From Syntrophus aciditrophicus SB (GTDB lineage: Bacteria; Desulfobacterota; Syntrophia; Syntrophales; Syntrophaceae): a DNA stretch of 64,000 nucleotides. Of the stretch, positions 26,132-35,916 are shown one piece after another. Within the stretch, counting starts at the first letter, position 1, and the number at the start of each line of letters is the position of its first letter. The position numbers and the translations under genes are program-made. Under the pieces are notes generated by a model. That model was given only the letters and a program-made list of their open reading frames with translations. It ran no database searches and was not told the DNA's origin. The stretch is taken from contig NC_007759.1 in NCBI RefSeq assembly GCF_000013405.1, forward strand, positions 2,977,001-3,041,000. Reading direction: 5' to 3'.

Positions 26132-26941
26132 ATGATCCCTTTCGGCAGAAAATCCATGGTCACTTTCATTGAAGGAATCGGCACAAAGGCATTAGTGGTT
26201 GCCCGTTCCGTAATCAACACCCTCTTTTTCGCCTGGCGGGCGATCGTTCATCTGGCGGATCGCAAGACATACAACAATGCCACTAAAATGGTCATTGTAA
26301 CCCAGTTGTATTTTACGGCGGTTCAGATATTGCCTCTGTTTATATCCATCTCCGTCATTCTGGGCCTGTTTCTGATGGGAATCGTGTTCGAGTCCATCAA
26401 GAACCTCGGTATGACCGGGTATCTGGGAAATATTCTGATGGGATTCATTGTGACGGAACTTTGCCCCTTCATGACGGTGCTCATGCTTGCGCTGCGCTCA
26501 GGCGCGGCGATCAACACGGAAATCGCGGTCATGAAAGTCAACAAAGAATTCGACGCATTGAGCGTCTTCAACATCGACATCTTTGATTATATCTATGTGC
26601 CGAGAATTTTGAACGGGGTCGTCTCCGTTGTCCTTCTCAATGGTGTTTTTACGCTCGTGCTGCTGACCAGCGGCGCTATTTTTTCGAGGGTGATCTTCGG
26701 CATCGGAATGGATGCTTACATCAGCATCCTGATCACCTCCGCTGAATTTCCGGATCTGGTGATCCTGCTCCTGAAATGCGCGACATTCGGTTTTTTCATC
26801 ACCCTGCTTCCGATCCGTTACGGATTGACGGCATCGAATGAATTGACCAGCATCCCCATAGCGGTCTTGAATGGAATGATCAACGTCTTTATCGCAATCG
26901 TCATCATCGAGGTTATATCATTAATTCTAAGCTCCATTTAA
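26132..26941 (+). CDS. MlaE-family permease of an MCE lipid transporter
   Basis: A 269-residue multi-helix membrane protein of the MlaE/DUF140 family. Typical are the N-terminal interfacial segment followed by LADRKTYNNATKMVIVTQLYFTAVQILPLF, and GFIVTELCPFMTVLMLALRSGAAINTEIAVMKV, where the coupling helix meets the ATPase. The family moves phospholipids across the envelope between inner and outer membrane. It is the first gene of a four-gene unit directly behind the acyl cluster. Confidence 0.87.
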   Translation: MIPFGRKSMVTFIEGIGTKALVVARSVINTLFFAWRAIVHLADRKTYNNATKMVIVTQLYFTAVQILPLFISISVILGLFLMGIVFESIKNLGMTGYLGNILMGFIVTELCPFMTVLMLALRSGAAINTEIAVMKVNKEFDALSVFNIDIFDYIYVPRILNGVVSVVLLNGVFTLVLLTSGAIFSRVIFGIGMDAYISILITSAEFPDLVILLLKCATFGFFITLLPIRYGLTASNELTSIPIAVLNGMINVFIAIVIIEVISLILSSI

Positions 26942-26985
26942 TCTTATTCGAAGATGAAAATCGCCTTACCGAGGCCCTGCTGGAT

Positions 26986-27408
26986 TTGAAAGAAAGACAT
27001 CAGCAGAACCTGGGACTCGTTTCTCTTGACATTCCTCTGATTTCCAACTTGAATGCATGGCTCAACATTGCTTTAATACGGCTCTACCATTTCAACGAAG
27101 GCAGCATGCGAACGAGAAAGCGCACGCTGGAACTTCTAAACCGTTTCCAGAAGATCGAGATAGCCGATCTGCGAATCGCAGCCCTGGACCAGTGGGAACT
27201 TTTCCTGGTCAAACTGCTCCGTGCGGCAATGGTTCAGGATGCCCTGATCGTGATCGATCGCCCTTTCAGGCTTGTTCCTGATCTGCCTGACGCGGAAATG
27301 ATCCAGGATAGCCTGGATCGGATCGATGAATTTTATGAGTCTTGTCAAATTTATGATTATGTGTGGAATCGGGACAGGTACCAGATAGATGATGTTCAGG
27401 AGTCTTGA
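26986..27408 (+). CDS. Degenerate ABC-ATPase-like protein of the MCE operon
   Basis: About 140 residues from a TTG at 26986; the frame is open further upstream, and LILFEDENRLTEALLDL just before the TTG looks coding, so the start is uncertain. The middle, IADLRIAALDQWELFLVKLLRAAMVQDALIVIDRPF (split: ALDQWELFLVKLLRAA, then ALIVIDRPF), follows the layout of the signature helix and Walker B of an ABC ATPase. LSGGQ is replaced and Walker A is absent. It sits where mlaF belongs. It may be a non-hydrolysing partner, or the real ATPase may be encoded elsewhere. Confidence 0.55.
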   Translation: MKERHQQNLGLVSLDIPLISNLNAWLNIALIRLYHFNEGSMRTRKRTLELLNRFQKIEIADLRIAALDQWELFLVKLLRAAMVQDALIVIDRPFRLVPDLPDAEMIQDSLDRIDEFYESCQIYDYVWNRDRYQIDDVQES

Positions 27409-28345
27409 ATTCAAGGTAGGGCTGTTTATTCTGATCACTTCCGTGATGATTGCCGCGGCCGTTGGCTATGTCGCCTTCAAAAAGGATGTGTTTTCCCGGG
27501 TGGACACCTACACGTTGACTTCCCGCTCCGGTGAGGAGCTGACTGAAGGAATGCCGGTTCTATTGTCGGGTTTCAAAGTAGGAAGGGTGGATGCTTTGGA
27601 ACTGGGCAGCGACGGGCGTGTTCTGATCAAACTGAAAATACCCCACAGGTACGCAAAATGGATTCGTACGGACAGCGTGTTCATCATCAACAAACCCCTG
27701 ATCGGCGCTCCACGAATCGTCATCTCCACAAGGAATATGAGCAGTCCGCCTTTATCGACGGACACGATCAGGGAAGTTGTTGTCGCCAATGACATCAACG
27801 AGACCATCAAAAAGCTGGAGCCTGTGGTGGAAAGACTCAACAGGATCACCATCAATATCGAAACCCTGACGGCGAACCTGGCTGATCCCCAGGGGAATGT
27901 CAATCAGATCTTACGCAATACGGCAAAGCTGTCGGAACGGGCTGCCCGTACGGAATCCCTGCTTGAACTGGCCCTCGCCGATCCGGAAAGCGTCCATGCA
28001 GTCCAGACCGCCTTGAAAAATACTGAGGACATTACCATCCAGCTGACTTCGATCCTGGAAAAAGTCGACGCAATAGCCGAAAAATCCGATGAATCGCTTT
28101 ATGGCAAAAACGGCGTTTTCCCGTCTGTGAGAATACTGTTGATTGATCTCGTAGGAAAGCTGGCTAAACTGGATAAATTTGTCGATCATATCAACAACAT
28201 CAGTGCCAATGCGGACGAATCTACGAAAGAACTGAAGGTTCTGCGATATGACATTGATGAAACAGTGAATTCCATCAATTCCCTGGTTAATGAGCTGAAC
28301 AGAAAGATCCCTTTCAAAAAAGATCCACAGATAAAACTGCCATGA
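27389..28345 (+). CDS. MlaD-family MCE-domain protein
   Basis: A 318-residue protein anchored by one N-terminal helix (residues 9-28), followed by a single MCE domain (about 40-120, with GMPVLLSGFKVGRVDALEL). A long, mostly helical C-terminal region (about 135-310) is predicted to form a coiled coil. MCE proteins form hexameric rings that carry lipids through the periplasm. It overlaps the ATPase-like gene by 20 bases and the lipoprotein gene by 4. Confidence 0.88.
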   Translation: MMFRSLEFKVGLFILITSVMIAAAVGYVAFKKDVFSRVDTYTLTSRSGEELTEGMPVLLSGFKVGRVDALELGSDGRVLIKLKIPHRYAKWIRTDSVFIINKPLIGAPRIVISTRNMSSPPLSTDTIREVVVANDINETIKKLEPVVERLNRITINIETLTANLADPQGNVNQILRNTAKLSERAARTESLLELALADPESVHAVQTALKNTEDITIQLTSILEKVDAIAEKSDESLYGKNGVFPSVRILLIDLVGKLAKLDKFVDHINNISANADESTKELKVLRYDIDETVNSINSLVNELNRKIPFKKDPQIKLP

Positions 28346-29004
28346 AAAGATATTTTGGTCTGATAAGTTGCCTGTTCCTGCTATGGGGGTGTGGATTAAA
28401 ATCGATTCCGGAATGGAGAACGGCCAGCTTCAATCATCTGGAGCAGTATAAGAAATATTTCCTGACGGGACGGGAGCAACTGGCGGCAATCCATTTTCAG
28501 AAGGCCGTTAATGAACTTAAGGGCAGCGGTAATCTTTCCCTGCTCATGACGGTTTACCTCACCCGCTCCGCCCTGCATGTTGCCATTCTTGAAGCCCCAC
28601 AAGGCGAAGAATATCTTGAGATCGCGAAAGTCTGGCCGAGCGATGATCACCAGGATTACTATTTCCTGCTGGAGGGAAGATTCGCAGAGATCCAAAAAAG
28701 CAGCCTTCCAACATCCTATCAGGACCTTGTAACCACCATCGAGGAAGGCAATGCGAAAAGGATAACCGAAACAATACGGAATATTCAGGACGACCTGTCC
28801 CGACTGATCGCCATTGGCGTTGTTGTCCGACATGGAGTGGTGAATGAAGCCATTCTGACTCAGGCTGTTGATCTTGCGTCGGTTAATGGCTGGCGGAAAC
28901 CCCTGTTAATTTATCTGAATCGGCTGAAATCCTTTTACGAGACAACGGGCAAGAGAGATCAAGCAGAAATCATCCGCCTGAAGATCGAACTGCTCAAATC
29001 ATGA
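28342..29004 (+). CDS. Putative lipoprotein of the MCE operon
   Basis: A 220-residue protein with a lipoprotein signal peptide: positive start, hydrophobic core and lipobox LLWGC (Cys 17). The mature part is helical and Lys/Glu-rich with no family I recognise. It could be an outer-membrane acceptor with the role of PqiC or VacJ/MlaA, but sequence similarity to these is not visible to me. ATGA overlap with the MCE gene ties it to the operon. It is convergent with pdxT. Confidence 0.75.
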   Translation: MKRYFGLISCLFLLWGCGLKSIPEWRTASFNHLEQYKKYFLTGREQLAAIHFQKAVNELKGSGNLSLLMTVYLTRSALHVAILEAPQGEEYLEIAKVWPSDDHQDYYFLLEGRFAEIQKSSLPTSYQDLVTTIEEGNAKRITETIRNIQDDLSRLIAIGVVVRHGVVNEAILTQAVDLASVNGWRKPLLIYLNRLKSFYETTGKRDQAEIIRLKIELLKS

Positions 29005-29148
29005 GAAGCAGGCTGCCAGGTGAACCGCAAACAGTATTTTCAACGGCTGGCGGTTTTCCTGACAGTGTTAAGAGAGCAATGTGAGATGACTTTTGACGCG
29101 ATTCTGACGAAAATGCTGCCGGTTTTCCAGCTATCCCTTTGTCCTGCG

Positions 29149-29823
29149 TCAGACATGGGGCGCAAGACGCATCCAGCTTCTGGAATTCCATTGAGCGTCA
29201 CTGTCGGCAAGATCATCTTCAGGAGTGCAGCAGATCCCGCATTTATGGACGAAGTGCTTGTGGAAGACTATACAGGGCGTCAATTCCGGATGAAAAACGG
29301 TAACCAGCACCCGGTCATTTTCCGCAGCCACGATATAATCCTGAAGTTGAAGCAGGATCCGGACATCGCTTCCGACACGTCGGATTTTCGGGGCACGGAT
29401 GAACGTCAGAGGAACGGGATCCGCAGATAACTCGGGGAGGGCGGCTTCGATGCAGAAACTGTCAAGTTGTGAACCGAAGCCGTTCCGTTCGATATCCATG
29501 TCAATTAACCCCAGATGGGGCCTTTCCCCCAGGATGCCAGTGGCAAGAAGAATGGCGCCGGCACATGTTCCCCAGATCTTCATTCCTTTCTGAAAAGCAT
29601 CCAGAATACATCCCTCGAGGTGAAAGATGCGGATCAGCCTGGAGAGGCATGTGCTTTCCCCTCCAGGAAGAATCAATCCCGCGACCCCTTCAAAATCAAG
29701 AGGTTCCTTCACTCTTTTGCAGGCTATGCCCAGACGTTCCAGGTGCTCCAAATGCTCACATACCCCTCCCTGGAGATCTAGAACGCCGATTGTGTTTCTT
29801 CTACTGTCTTCTCTGTAAATCAT
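29149..29823 (-). CDS. pdxT: Pyridoxal 5'-phosphate synthase glutaminase subunit
   Basis: A 224-residue class I glutaminase that feeds ammonia to PdxS. Signatures: IGVLDLQGGVCEHLEHL, LPGGESTCLSRL, nucleophile Cys in WGTCAGAILL, and the His/Glu pair in FHPEL. About 30 residues after HPEL exceed the usual 190-200-residue length and look like an unconserved tail. It lies 151 bases downstream of pdxS on the same strand. Confidence 0.92.
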   Translation of the reverse strand: MIYREDSRRNTIGVLDLQGGVCEHLEHLERLGIACKRVKEPLDFEGVAGLILPGGESTCLSRLIRIFHLEGCILDAFQKGMKIWGTCAGAILLATGILGERPHLGLIDMDIERNGFGSQLDSFCIEAALPELSADPVPLTFIRAPKIRRVGSDVRILLQLQDYIVAAENDRVLVTVFHPELTPCIVFHKHFVHKCGICCTPEDDLADSDAQWNSRSWMRLAPHV

Positions 29824-29974
29824 GAATTGATGAAAATAAATATTTCATTTATCTGTCAAAGCGCACTCTTAGACGGCTTCGTCCTCTGCTCATCAAAGGT
29901 TTTCTTATGTATGCCCGCGTTGTCACCTCTTCCTTGCCGCCCGCCTTTATATCTCCTCAGATCTGGGATTGGAA

Positions 29975-30856
29975 TTACCAGCCTCGCGTCGCCAGAATCT
30001 GATCTTCAGGAATCTGAGCGATTTCCAGAACCGGCATGGCTTCTCCCAGATCTAAGGACGCCTCCAGAACTTTTGCGGCGTCGTTGAAATAGGCCGTTGC
30101 TTTCACAATAGCACGGGCCCGCCTGTCTGGATTCGAGGACTTGAAGATACCCGATCCCACAAAAACGCCGTCGCAGCCGAGCTGCATCATCAGTGCCGCA
30201 TCAGCCGGCGTCGCAATGCCTCCGGCAGCAAAATTGACAACAGGCAGACGGCCAAGCCCCCGGACCTGAAGGGCAAGTTCGTAGGGTATCCCGTTGCTTT
30301 TAGCAAATACGGTCACTTCCTCCACAGGCATGCCGACGAGCTGTCGAATTTCACGATTCATGGTCCTCATATGGCGAACCGCTTCCACCACGTTTCCCGT
30401 CCCTGCTTCACCTTTTGTCCGGATCATTGCAGCACCTTCAGCTATTCGACGAAGCGCCTCGCCAAGATTTCTGGCACCGCAGACAAAGGGTATGGAAAAC
30501 CGGGTTTTATCGATATGGCATTCTTCGTCGGCCGGGGTAAGCACTTCACTTTCGTCTATATAATCGATTTTGAGGGCCTCCAGTATCTGAGCCTCCACAA
30601 AGTGGCCGATCCGCGCCTTCGCCATGACCGGAATTGAAACAGACTTTTTAATTTCTACGATCATCGATGGATCGGACATTCGGGCCACACCACCCTGTGC
30701 GCGAATGTCTGCCGGGACCCGTTCAAGGGCCATCACGGCCACTGCGCCTGCATCTTCTGCAATCCTGGCCTGCTCGACATTAGTGACGTCCATGATGACG
30801 CCCCCTTTGAGCATTTGTGCCAGTTGAACATTTAGTTCATATCTTTTCTTGTCCAC
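29975..30856 (-). CDS. pdxS: Pyridoxal 5'-phosphate synthase lyase subunit
   Basis: A 293-residue (beta/alpha)8 enzyme that makes PLP from ribose 5-phosphate, glyceraldehyde 3-phosphate and ammonia. Highly conserved: [56 protein letters not shown] (catalytic Lys) and [21 protein letters not shown]. Length is normal. With pdxT it gives the DXP-independent vitamin B6 route. Confidence 0.96.
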   Translation of the reverse strand: MDKKRYELNVQLAQMLKGGVIMDVTNVEQARIAEDAGAVAVMALERVPADIRAQGGVARMSDPSMIVEIKKSVSIPVMAKARIGHFVEAQILEALKIDYIDESEVLTPADEECHIDKTRFSIPFVCGARNLGEALRRIAEGAAMIRTKGEAGTGNVVEAVRHMRTMNREIRQLVGMPVEEVTVFAKSNGIPYELALQVRGLGRLPVVNFAAGGIATPADAALMMQLGCDGVFVGSGIFKSSNPDRRARAIVKATAYFNDAAKVLEASLDLGEAMPVLEIAQIPEDQILATRGW

Positions 30857-30980
30857 GATATTTTACCTCTCCACTCCTTAAGATATTCTGAGATTAAAAG
30901 TTTTTCGGATTTTTATGATGATTTCACAGATACGTCAAGGATAAAGCTTGATATAAATTGCACCGGAAAGACAGGGAGTA

Positions 30981-31760
30981 CTACCAGAACATGCGCATTT
31001 TCACACCCTTCGCATCCAGATATGTCTTGATATCCTTTATTGTATAAGTCTGATAATGGACCATGGAGGCAATCAGCGCCGCATCGGCCCTGCCCCGAGT
31101 CAGCACGTCCAGCAGGTGTTCCGGTTTACCTGCTCCTCCCGAGGCAATAACCGGAATCTGCACGCTGGTGGAGACCAGGGAAGTCAATTCGATCTCATAA
31201 CCTTCCCGGGTGCCGTCCGCATCGATGGAATTGAGACATATCTCTCCCGCACCGAGTCTTTCCGCCTCTTTTGCCCACCACAAGGCATCTATCCCTGTAT
31301 AAACCCGGCCGCCATGGATTACAATCTCGTAACCAGTTGGGATTGCATCGGATAAACCAACATTTTTAACGTCCATGCCCAAGACGATACACTGAGAGCC
31401 AAAGGCTTTGGCGCCTTCCGCAATCAGGAGGGGATTCTTAACAGCCTCCGAATTGATGCTGATTTTTTCAGCTCCGGCCAGAATAACTCGTCTCATGTCC
31501 TCGACCGTCCGAATTCCTCCTCCGACAGAAAAAGGGATCATAATCACCTCCGCCACCCGGCGGACGATATCCACCATTATATCCCGTCTGTCCGACGATG
31601 CTGTTATATCGTAAAATACAATTTCATCTGCCCCCTGCTCGTAATATTGGCGGGCGGCTTCGACCGGGTCGCCGATATCAATATTGTCCTTGAATTTTAT
31701 TCCCTTGGTCAATTTTCCTGCACGAACGTCAAGGCAGGGGATGATCCGTTTACTCAGCAT
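30981..31760 (-). CDS. hisF: Imidazole glycerol phosphate synthase cyclase subunit
   Basis: A 259-residue TIM barrel of histidine synthesis that uses ammonia from HisH to form imidazole glycerol phosphate and AICAR. Conserved [41 protein letters not shown] and [13 protein letters not shown]; catalytic Asp residues are in LDV and SIDADGT. It overlaps hisH by 11 bases. Confidence 0.95.
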   Translation of the reverse strand: MLSKRIIPCLDVRAGKLTKGIKFKDNIDIGDPVEAARQYYEQGADEIVFYDITASSDRRDIMVDIVRRVAEVIMIPFSVGGGIRTVEDMRRVILAGAEKISINSEAVKNPLLIAEGAKAFGSQCIVLGMDVKNVGLSDAIPTGYEIVIHGGRVYTGIDALWWAKEAERLGAGEICLNSIDADGTREGYEIELTSLVSTSVQIPVIASGGAGKPEHLLDVLTRGRADAALIASMVHYQTYTIKDIKTYLDAKGVKMRMFW

Positions 31761-32385
31761 CTGTTCCCTTCCACCTGCAGAAATTTTCTAATATAGCCAG
31801 ACCGGGCTTTCCACTTTTTTCCGGATGAAATTGTACGGCGATGACATTGTCTGCCACAACCGCGGAGGGGAACTCTATGCCATAGCGGGTCTGTCCCAGA
31901 ATGTTTTCCTCTCGTTCCGGCATTGGGAAAAAAGAATGGACGAAATAAAACTCTGCCTGCCCCGGAATGCCTCTGAATACGGGATGGCTTCTGCGTAACG
32001 AAACTGAATTCCATCCCATATGAGGAATTTTAAGCTTTCGTTCATCACAGATCATGTTTTCCGGGAAATGTATCACTTTCCCGGGAATAATCCCTAAACA
32101 GGGGGTGTCGTTTTCTTCACTGTAGTCAAAGATGATCTGTGTCCCGAGACAAATCCCCAGAACAGGCTTCCCCTCCTGAACAAGCTGAAAAATGATTTTG
32201 TCCAGTCCGGTTTGCCTCAGATTGGACATGGCCTCACCCGCGGCGCCGACACCCGGAAAAATAATATGGGAAGCAGAGCACAATACTTTGTAATCACGGG
32301 TAATCTGACAATCCTGCTTCAGAAAGCTAAGCGCACGGAACACACTGGTCAAATTACCTGCCTGATAATCAATAATCGCAATCAT
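31750..32385 (-). CDS. hisH: Imidazole glycerol phosphate synthase glutaminase subunit
   Basis: A 211-residue glutaminase partner of His[15 protein letters not shown] opens it; the oxyanion strand is [13 protein letters not shown], the nucleophile Cys is in [10 protein letters not shown], and His/Glu are in [13 protein letters not shown]. It is the upstream gene of the pair; no other his genes are in view. Confidence 0.95.
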   Translation of the reverse strand: MIAIIDYQAGNLTSVFRALSFLKQDCQITRDYKVLCSASHIIFPGVGAAGEAMSNLRQTGLDKIIFQLVQEGKPVLGICLGTQIIFDYSEENDTPCLGIIPGKVIHFPENMICDERKLKIPHMGWNSVSLRRSHPVFRGIPGQAEFYFVHSFFPMPEREENILGQTRYGIEFPSAVVADNVIAVQFHPEKSGKPGLAILENFCRWKGTDAE

Positions 32386-32778
32386 AATCCGATCTTAATT
32401 ATGTGTTAAAATTATATGATATGCATAACGGCATTGGCCGGAATGATATCGTTAATCATCAAGAGGTGTTTTATTATATGAAATACAGGTGAAACGCATT
32501 CAACTCATGAAGAAAATCCACATCTATATTACGAAAAGGAATTTTTCAACCATAATTCAAATATTTATCAGAGCGCCGACGAGGCGGGTAAATCCAATTT
32601 CACGGAATAAAATATGGCACAAAAGCCGTGTAAAAAAACGGATAAATAGTCTGACGGGACTCTTCTGTTCGTGAGATACAAAGGCCCCGTTTGAACTCAA
32701 ATCAAACGGGGCCTTTAAACTGCTTCTCTGAATACAAATATTTTAACTCAAATCCCGATGTTTTCAATTTCCCGCAAA
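32386..32778. other. AT-rich gap between hisH and the DUF35 gene
   Basis: No supported gene in about 390 bases. It probably holds the hisHF promoter at the left side and the shared terminator at 32680-32716. A 61-codon plus-strand frame inside (32489-32674) has no family likeness. Confidence 0.5.
32680..32716 (-). terminator. Terminator hairpin behind the thiolase-DUF35 operon
   Basis: Perfect 15-bp inverted repeat (32680-32694 and 32702-32716, AAAGGCCCCGTTTGA and complement) with a 7-base loop. It lies 63 bases downstream of the DUF35 stop. The T run is only three bases on either strand, so efficiency is uncertain; it could act in both directions. Confidence 0.7.
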
Positions 32779-33216
32779 TTAGGCAGGATTGAACACATAG
32801 GTTAACTGCCCGTTAGCCGTCTTGGCAGTCTTGGCAACCATTTCCATGCCGACTTTCAAGTTACTGTCGGGTTCGGCAACGGCCGGATCGATCCGCCCGA
32901 AAACCTTATAATCACCATAATCAACGAGGGCGATGGTATAGGGCAGTTCTTCTGTGAAGCCCGTCGGCCCATAACGGAGAGTGCTGAAGGAAACCAGTTT
33001 TCCCTTTCCTGTCACTTCAAACCATTCCATATTGCCGGACAGAGACTTGAAACAATGAGCGCGGGGCGGGAAAAATTTCAGCCCGCAGTCCTTGCACTTC
33101 GTACCCATCAGTTTACCCTGTTCCAGGTAATCAATAAAATCGTTAACCTGCGTTACACCCGTGAAGCTAACCGTCCCAAATTTACTGAAGCGAACGTCTT
33201 TTTCTGTCTTAGCCAT
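32779..33216 (-). CDS. DUF35 OB-fold protein with Zn-ribbon, thiolase partner
   Basis: A 145-residue acyl-CoA-associated OB-fold protein. The rubredoxin-like ribbon is CKDCGLKFFPPRAHC; the usual fourth Cys is absent (CFKS). The OB-fold follows from about residue 60 (GKGKLVSFSTLRYGPTGF). Such proteins are usually encoded beside SCP2-type thiolases and bind to them. Here the thiolase gene ends two bases upstream. Confidence 0.87.
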   Translation of the reverse strand: MAKTEKDVRFSKFGTVSFTGVTQVNDFIDYLEQGKLMGTKCKDCGLKFFPPRAHCFKSLSGNMEWFEVTGKGKLVSFSTLRYGPTGFTEELPYTIALVDYGDYKVFGRIDPAVAEPDSNLKVGMEMVAKTAKTANGQLTYVFNPA

Positions 33217-33218
33217 GG

Positions 33219-34385
33219 TTATTCTCTCCCAAAAATAGTCACATTTCCGTACAAGCCAACACCGCCGATATTATGAACCAATCCGAACATCGGATCTTTT
33301 ACCTGAATATTATCGGCCTCATCCCTCAACTGCCGCACGATGGTCCGAACCTGCGACCCGCCGGTTGCTCCAATGGGATGCCCCTTGGAAAGAAGCCCTC
33401 CATCGATATTAATGGGAATGCTTCCTTCTTTATAGGTTTCTTTCGCACGGACTAATTCAGGACCGCCACCCGCTTCGGCAAAGCCGAGATTTTCGATGGC
33501 CATCATTTCGGCAATGGTGAAACAGTCATGGACTTCAGCGACATCGATATGCTTTGGCGTAATGCCGGCCATTTTGTAAGCCTGACGTCCGGCTTCAATG
33601 CCAACCGCAAGTCCCGTCAGGGATTCGCGTCCGACCATGTTGACTGCCGCCGAAGCTGACCCGATGCCGAGAATCCAGACGGGTTTCTTGCAGAATGCCT
33701 TCGCTTTTTCTTCATTGGCAACGATGATACAGGAACTGCCATCGGCGTTTGCGCAGCAGTCACCCACGCGCAGAGGACTGGCGACCGGGCCGCCCATCTT
33801 CTGCGGATCCAGGAAATCCTCGAGAGCAACCGGTTTCCGATAAACAGCTCTCTCGTTTAGAACGCCATAGGTGGCTGATTTTACACGAATGAGGGCAAGG
33901 TCTTCCGGTTTCGTTCCGTATTTCGCCATATGAGCCTGGGCATGAAGGGCATAGTAGGCGGGCATCATCGTGCCGAAGGGAGATTCCCACTGAATATCCG
34001 CGCCCCGGCCCATTCTCTCCTGGGATTCATTGGAGGTCAACTGAGACATGATCTGGAAACCAAGCACCATGACACAGTCATGGAGTCCGGATGCAACCAG
34101 GGAATAGGCCAGCTTCAACCCCGTGCTGCTGGATGAACAGAGAGTTTCAACATAGAACGTCGGTTGAGGATTCAAACCCAGGTACTCGGCGACGACACCG
34201 GCCGGGGATCTCTGCTTATCATACTCGGGGGCGGAGCACATCACTGTAGCGTCAATGTCCGCATTCTGTATATTTGCATCCTTCATCGCTTCACTATAAG
34301 CTTCAAACGCCAACTCCCTTATGGAACCGGGATAGCTTCGAACAAAGGTGCTTTGTCCAACGCCAATAACTGCAACTCGACTCAT
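33219..34385 (-). CDS. SCP2/non-specific lipid-transfer type thiolase
   Basis: A 388-residue thiolase-fold enzyme. VAVIGVGQSTFVRSYPGSIREL opens it (GVGQSTF), the nucleophile Cys is in VETLCSSSSTGL, and the second site region is EVHDCFTIAEMMAIENLG with GGLLSKGHPIGATGGSQ (His). It would cleave or form 3-oxoacyl-CoA. It forms an operon with the DUF35 gene and is divergent from an SDR gene. The actual substrate is not evident. Confidence 0.9.
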   Translation of the reverse strand: MSRVAVIGVGQSTFVRSYPGSIRELAFEAYSEAMKDANIQNADIDATVMCSAPEYDKQRSPAGVVAEYLGLNPQPTFYVETLCSSSSTGLKLAYSLVASGLHDCVMVLGFQIMSQLTSNESQERMGRGADIQWESPFGTMMPAYYALHAQAHMAKYGTKPEDLALIRVKSATYGVLNERAVYRKPVALEDFLDPQKMGGPVASPLRVGDCCANADGSSCIIVANEEKAKAFCKKPVWILGIGSASAAVNMVGRESLTGLAVGIEAGRQAYKMAGITPKHIDVAEVHDCFTIAEMMAIENLGFAEAGGGPELVRAKETYKEGSIPINIDGGLLSKGHPIGATGGSQVRTIVRQLRDEADNIQVKDPMFGLVHNIGGVGLYGNVTIFGRE

Positions 34386-34896
34386 AAATCTCCTCCTGAT
34401 CTTTTTGTTTAATTCCCGTCACACAACTCTCATTACCCGAGAAATCCTTAATTGGATGGTTGCTATCATAAAATAAAATGACTGTCAAATTCTAAAAGCG
34501 GTCATGAATCGATAAACAGGCGACAACCTTTTTACGAAGTTTCATCAGTTGTTGAAAATGCGCAGAGAATTGACTTGACAAAACAGAGTCAAGTTGCTAT
34601 TGCGCTATGCTGTTAATTCCATTGATTGCTCTAATAAAACACCATCGGTTAATGCATCATCCTGATGGACACCCGCTGATCAGAATGTTTTCCAATCAAG
34701 CGAATCATGCATTTGGAAAAAGATTCACATCCGACCATACCCTTATTGAATCAGTTATTGGGCGATGACATCAGGCTAAGTCGCCTTACGCTGGGAGATA
34801 CAGAACAACAGATAAATAATTTCACAGGATCATCGAGCCAGTGAAAGCACCTCAATTGATTGATATCAACAATAATAACGACAGGGGGATTTAGAA
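34386..34896. other. Divergent regulatory region between the thiolase and SDR genes
   Basis: About 510 bases without a supported gene. The plus-strand SDR gene has AGGGGG before its ATG. The notable element is the inverted repeat at 34573-34594 overlapping a TTGACA. GGCGA...TCGCC arms around 34760-34785 form a weaker hairpin. Confidence 0.5.
34573..34594. promoter_or_regulatory. Inverted repeat overlapping a TTGACA box
   Basis: ACTTGAC (34573-34579), 8-base spacer, GTCAAGT (34588-34594). TTGACA at 34575-34580 lies inside the left arm, so a dimeric repressor bound here could block a promoter. The -10 downstream (around TATTGC at 34598) is weak. Confidence 0.4.
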
Positions 34897-35652
34897 ATGG
34901 GAAAGTTAGATGGTAAGGTAGCTGTGGTAACCGGCGGAGGAAGAGGAGTTGGGCGGGCCATTTGTGTCGCCTATGCCGAGGAAGGCGCGGATGTCGTCGT
35001 GAATTACGCGGGTAACCATGCCGCTGCAAACGAAGTGGTTGCAATGATTGAAAAGATGGGACGGCGTGCCGTTGCTGTTCAGGGCCGTGTTGAAATCAAG
35101 GCTGAAGCGGAGAAAACTATTCAGACTGCCGTGGATAATTTCGGCAGAATTGACGTTCTTGTAAACAATGCCGGCGCTACAAAACCGGCAATGCTCCATA
35201 AAATGACGGAAGAACAGTGGGATGCGGTGGTTAATATCCATTTGAAAGGTCCCTTCCTGTGTGTCCAGGCGGCAGCGAAGTATTTTATGGAACAGAATTA
35301 CGGAAAAATTATCAATGTGACCTCCGTAGCCGGTCTGGTGGGTACGACGGGACAGATTAATTACAGTGCGGCCAAGGGCGGCATTCTTTCCTTCACCATG
35401 TCAGCAGCAAGGGAACTTGCACGGTTTAACGTCACATCCAATGTGATTTCCCTGGGCATTGTAACCACGGATATGACGGAAAAGATCACCACTGATGATA
35501 AATTGAAAGAAATCTACATGAGGCGTATTCTGCTCAATCGTTATGCAGAGCCTTCCGAAGTCGCCCCGGCATTTGTTTTCTTCGGATGCGATGACTCAAA
35601 ATATATAACAGGCCAGTTGCTTAAAGTTGACGGTGGTTATGGTTTGACCTAA
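34897..35652 (+). CDS. Short-chain dehydrogenase/reductase (FabG-like)
   Basis: A 251-residue SDR. Cofactor motif TGGGRGVGRA, NNAGAT, catalytic residues in VTSVAGLVGTTGQINYSAAKGG, and YITGQLLKVDGGYGLT at the end. It could be a 3-hydroxyacyl-CoA dehydrogenase working with the neighbouring thiolase, or a 3-oxoacyl-ACP reductase. It is a single-gene unit closed by a strong hairpin. Confidence 0.9.
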   Translation: MGKLDGKVAVVTGGGRGVGRAICVAYAEEGADVVVNYAGNHAAANEVVAMIEKMGRRAVAVQGRVEIKAEAEKTIQTAVDNFGRIDVLVNNAGATKPAMLHKMTEEQWDAVVNIHLKGPFLCVQAAAKYFMEQNYGKIINVTSVAGLVGTTGQINYSAAKGGILSFTMSAARELARFNVTSNVISLGIVTTDMTEKITTDDKLKEIYMRRILLNRYAEPSEVAPAFVFFGCDDSKYITGQLLKVDGGYGLT

Positions 35653-35699
35653 ACTTCCAGATTAAGGGATTAGGATCAACAAGTTTATATCCAGCTTTT

Positions 35700-35737
35700 A
35701 AAGCCCTCTGAACGGGATGTAGCGTTCAGAGGGCTTT
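35700..35737 (+). terminator. Terminator hairpin after the SDR gene
   Basis: Perfect 15-bp stem AAAGCCCTCTGAACG (35700-35714) and complement (35723-35737), 8-base loop, 48 bases after the SDR stop. Only a short T run follows. Confidence 0.75.
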
Positions 35738-35916
35738 AACCCCTCGAAGTGATCGTTTTTTAACTTTTTTTAATTCCAAAGATACTCTTCTGGCTGTCAA
35801 AAAAATTTTCATAAGGTGATTTTGATTGGACATAAGATATTTATTGACAAGATTTCAGTTACATTATAGCGTTGGGGTGGCTATTATGAGTAGGTCAAAA
35901 ATCGGGAATAGAAATT

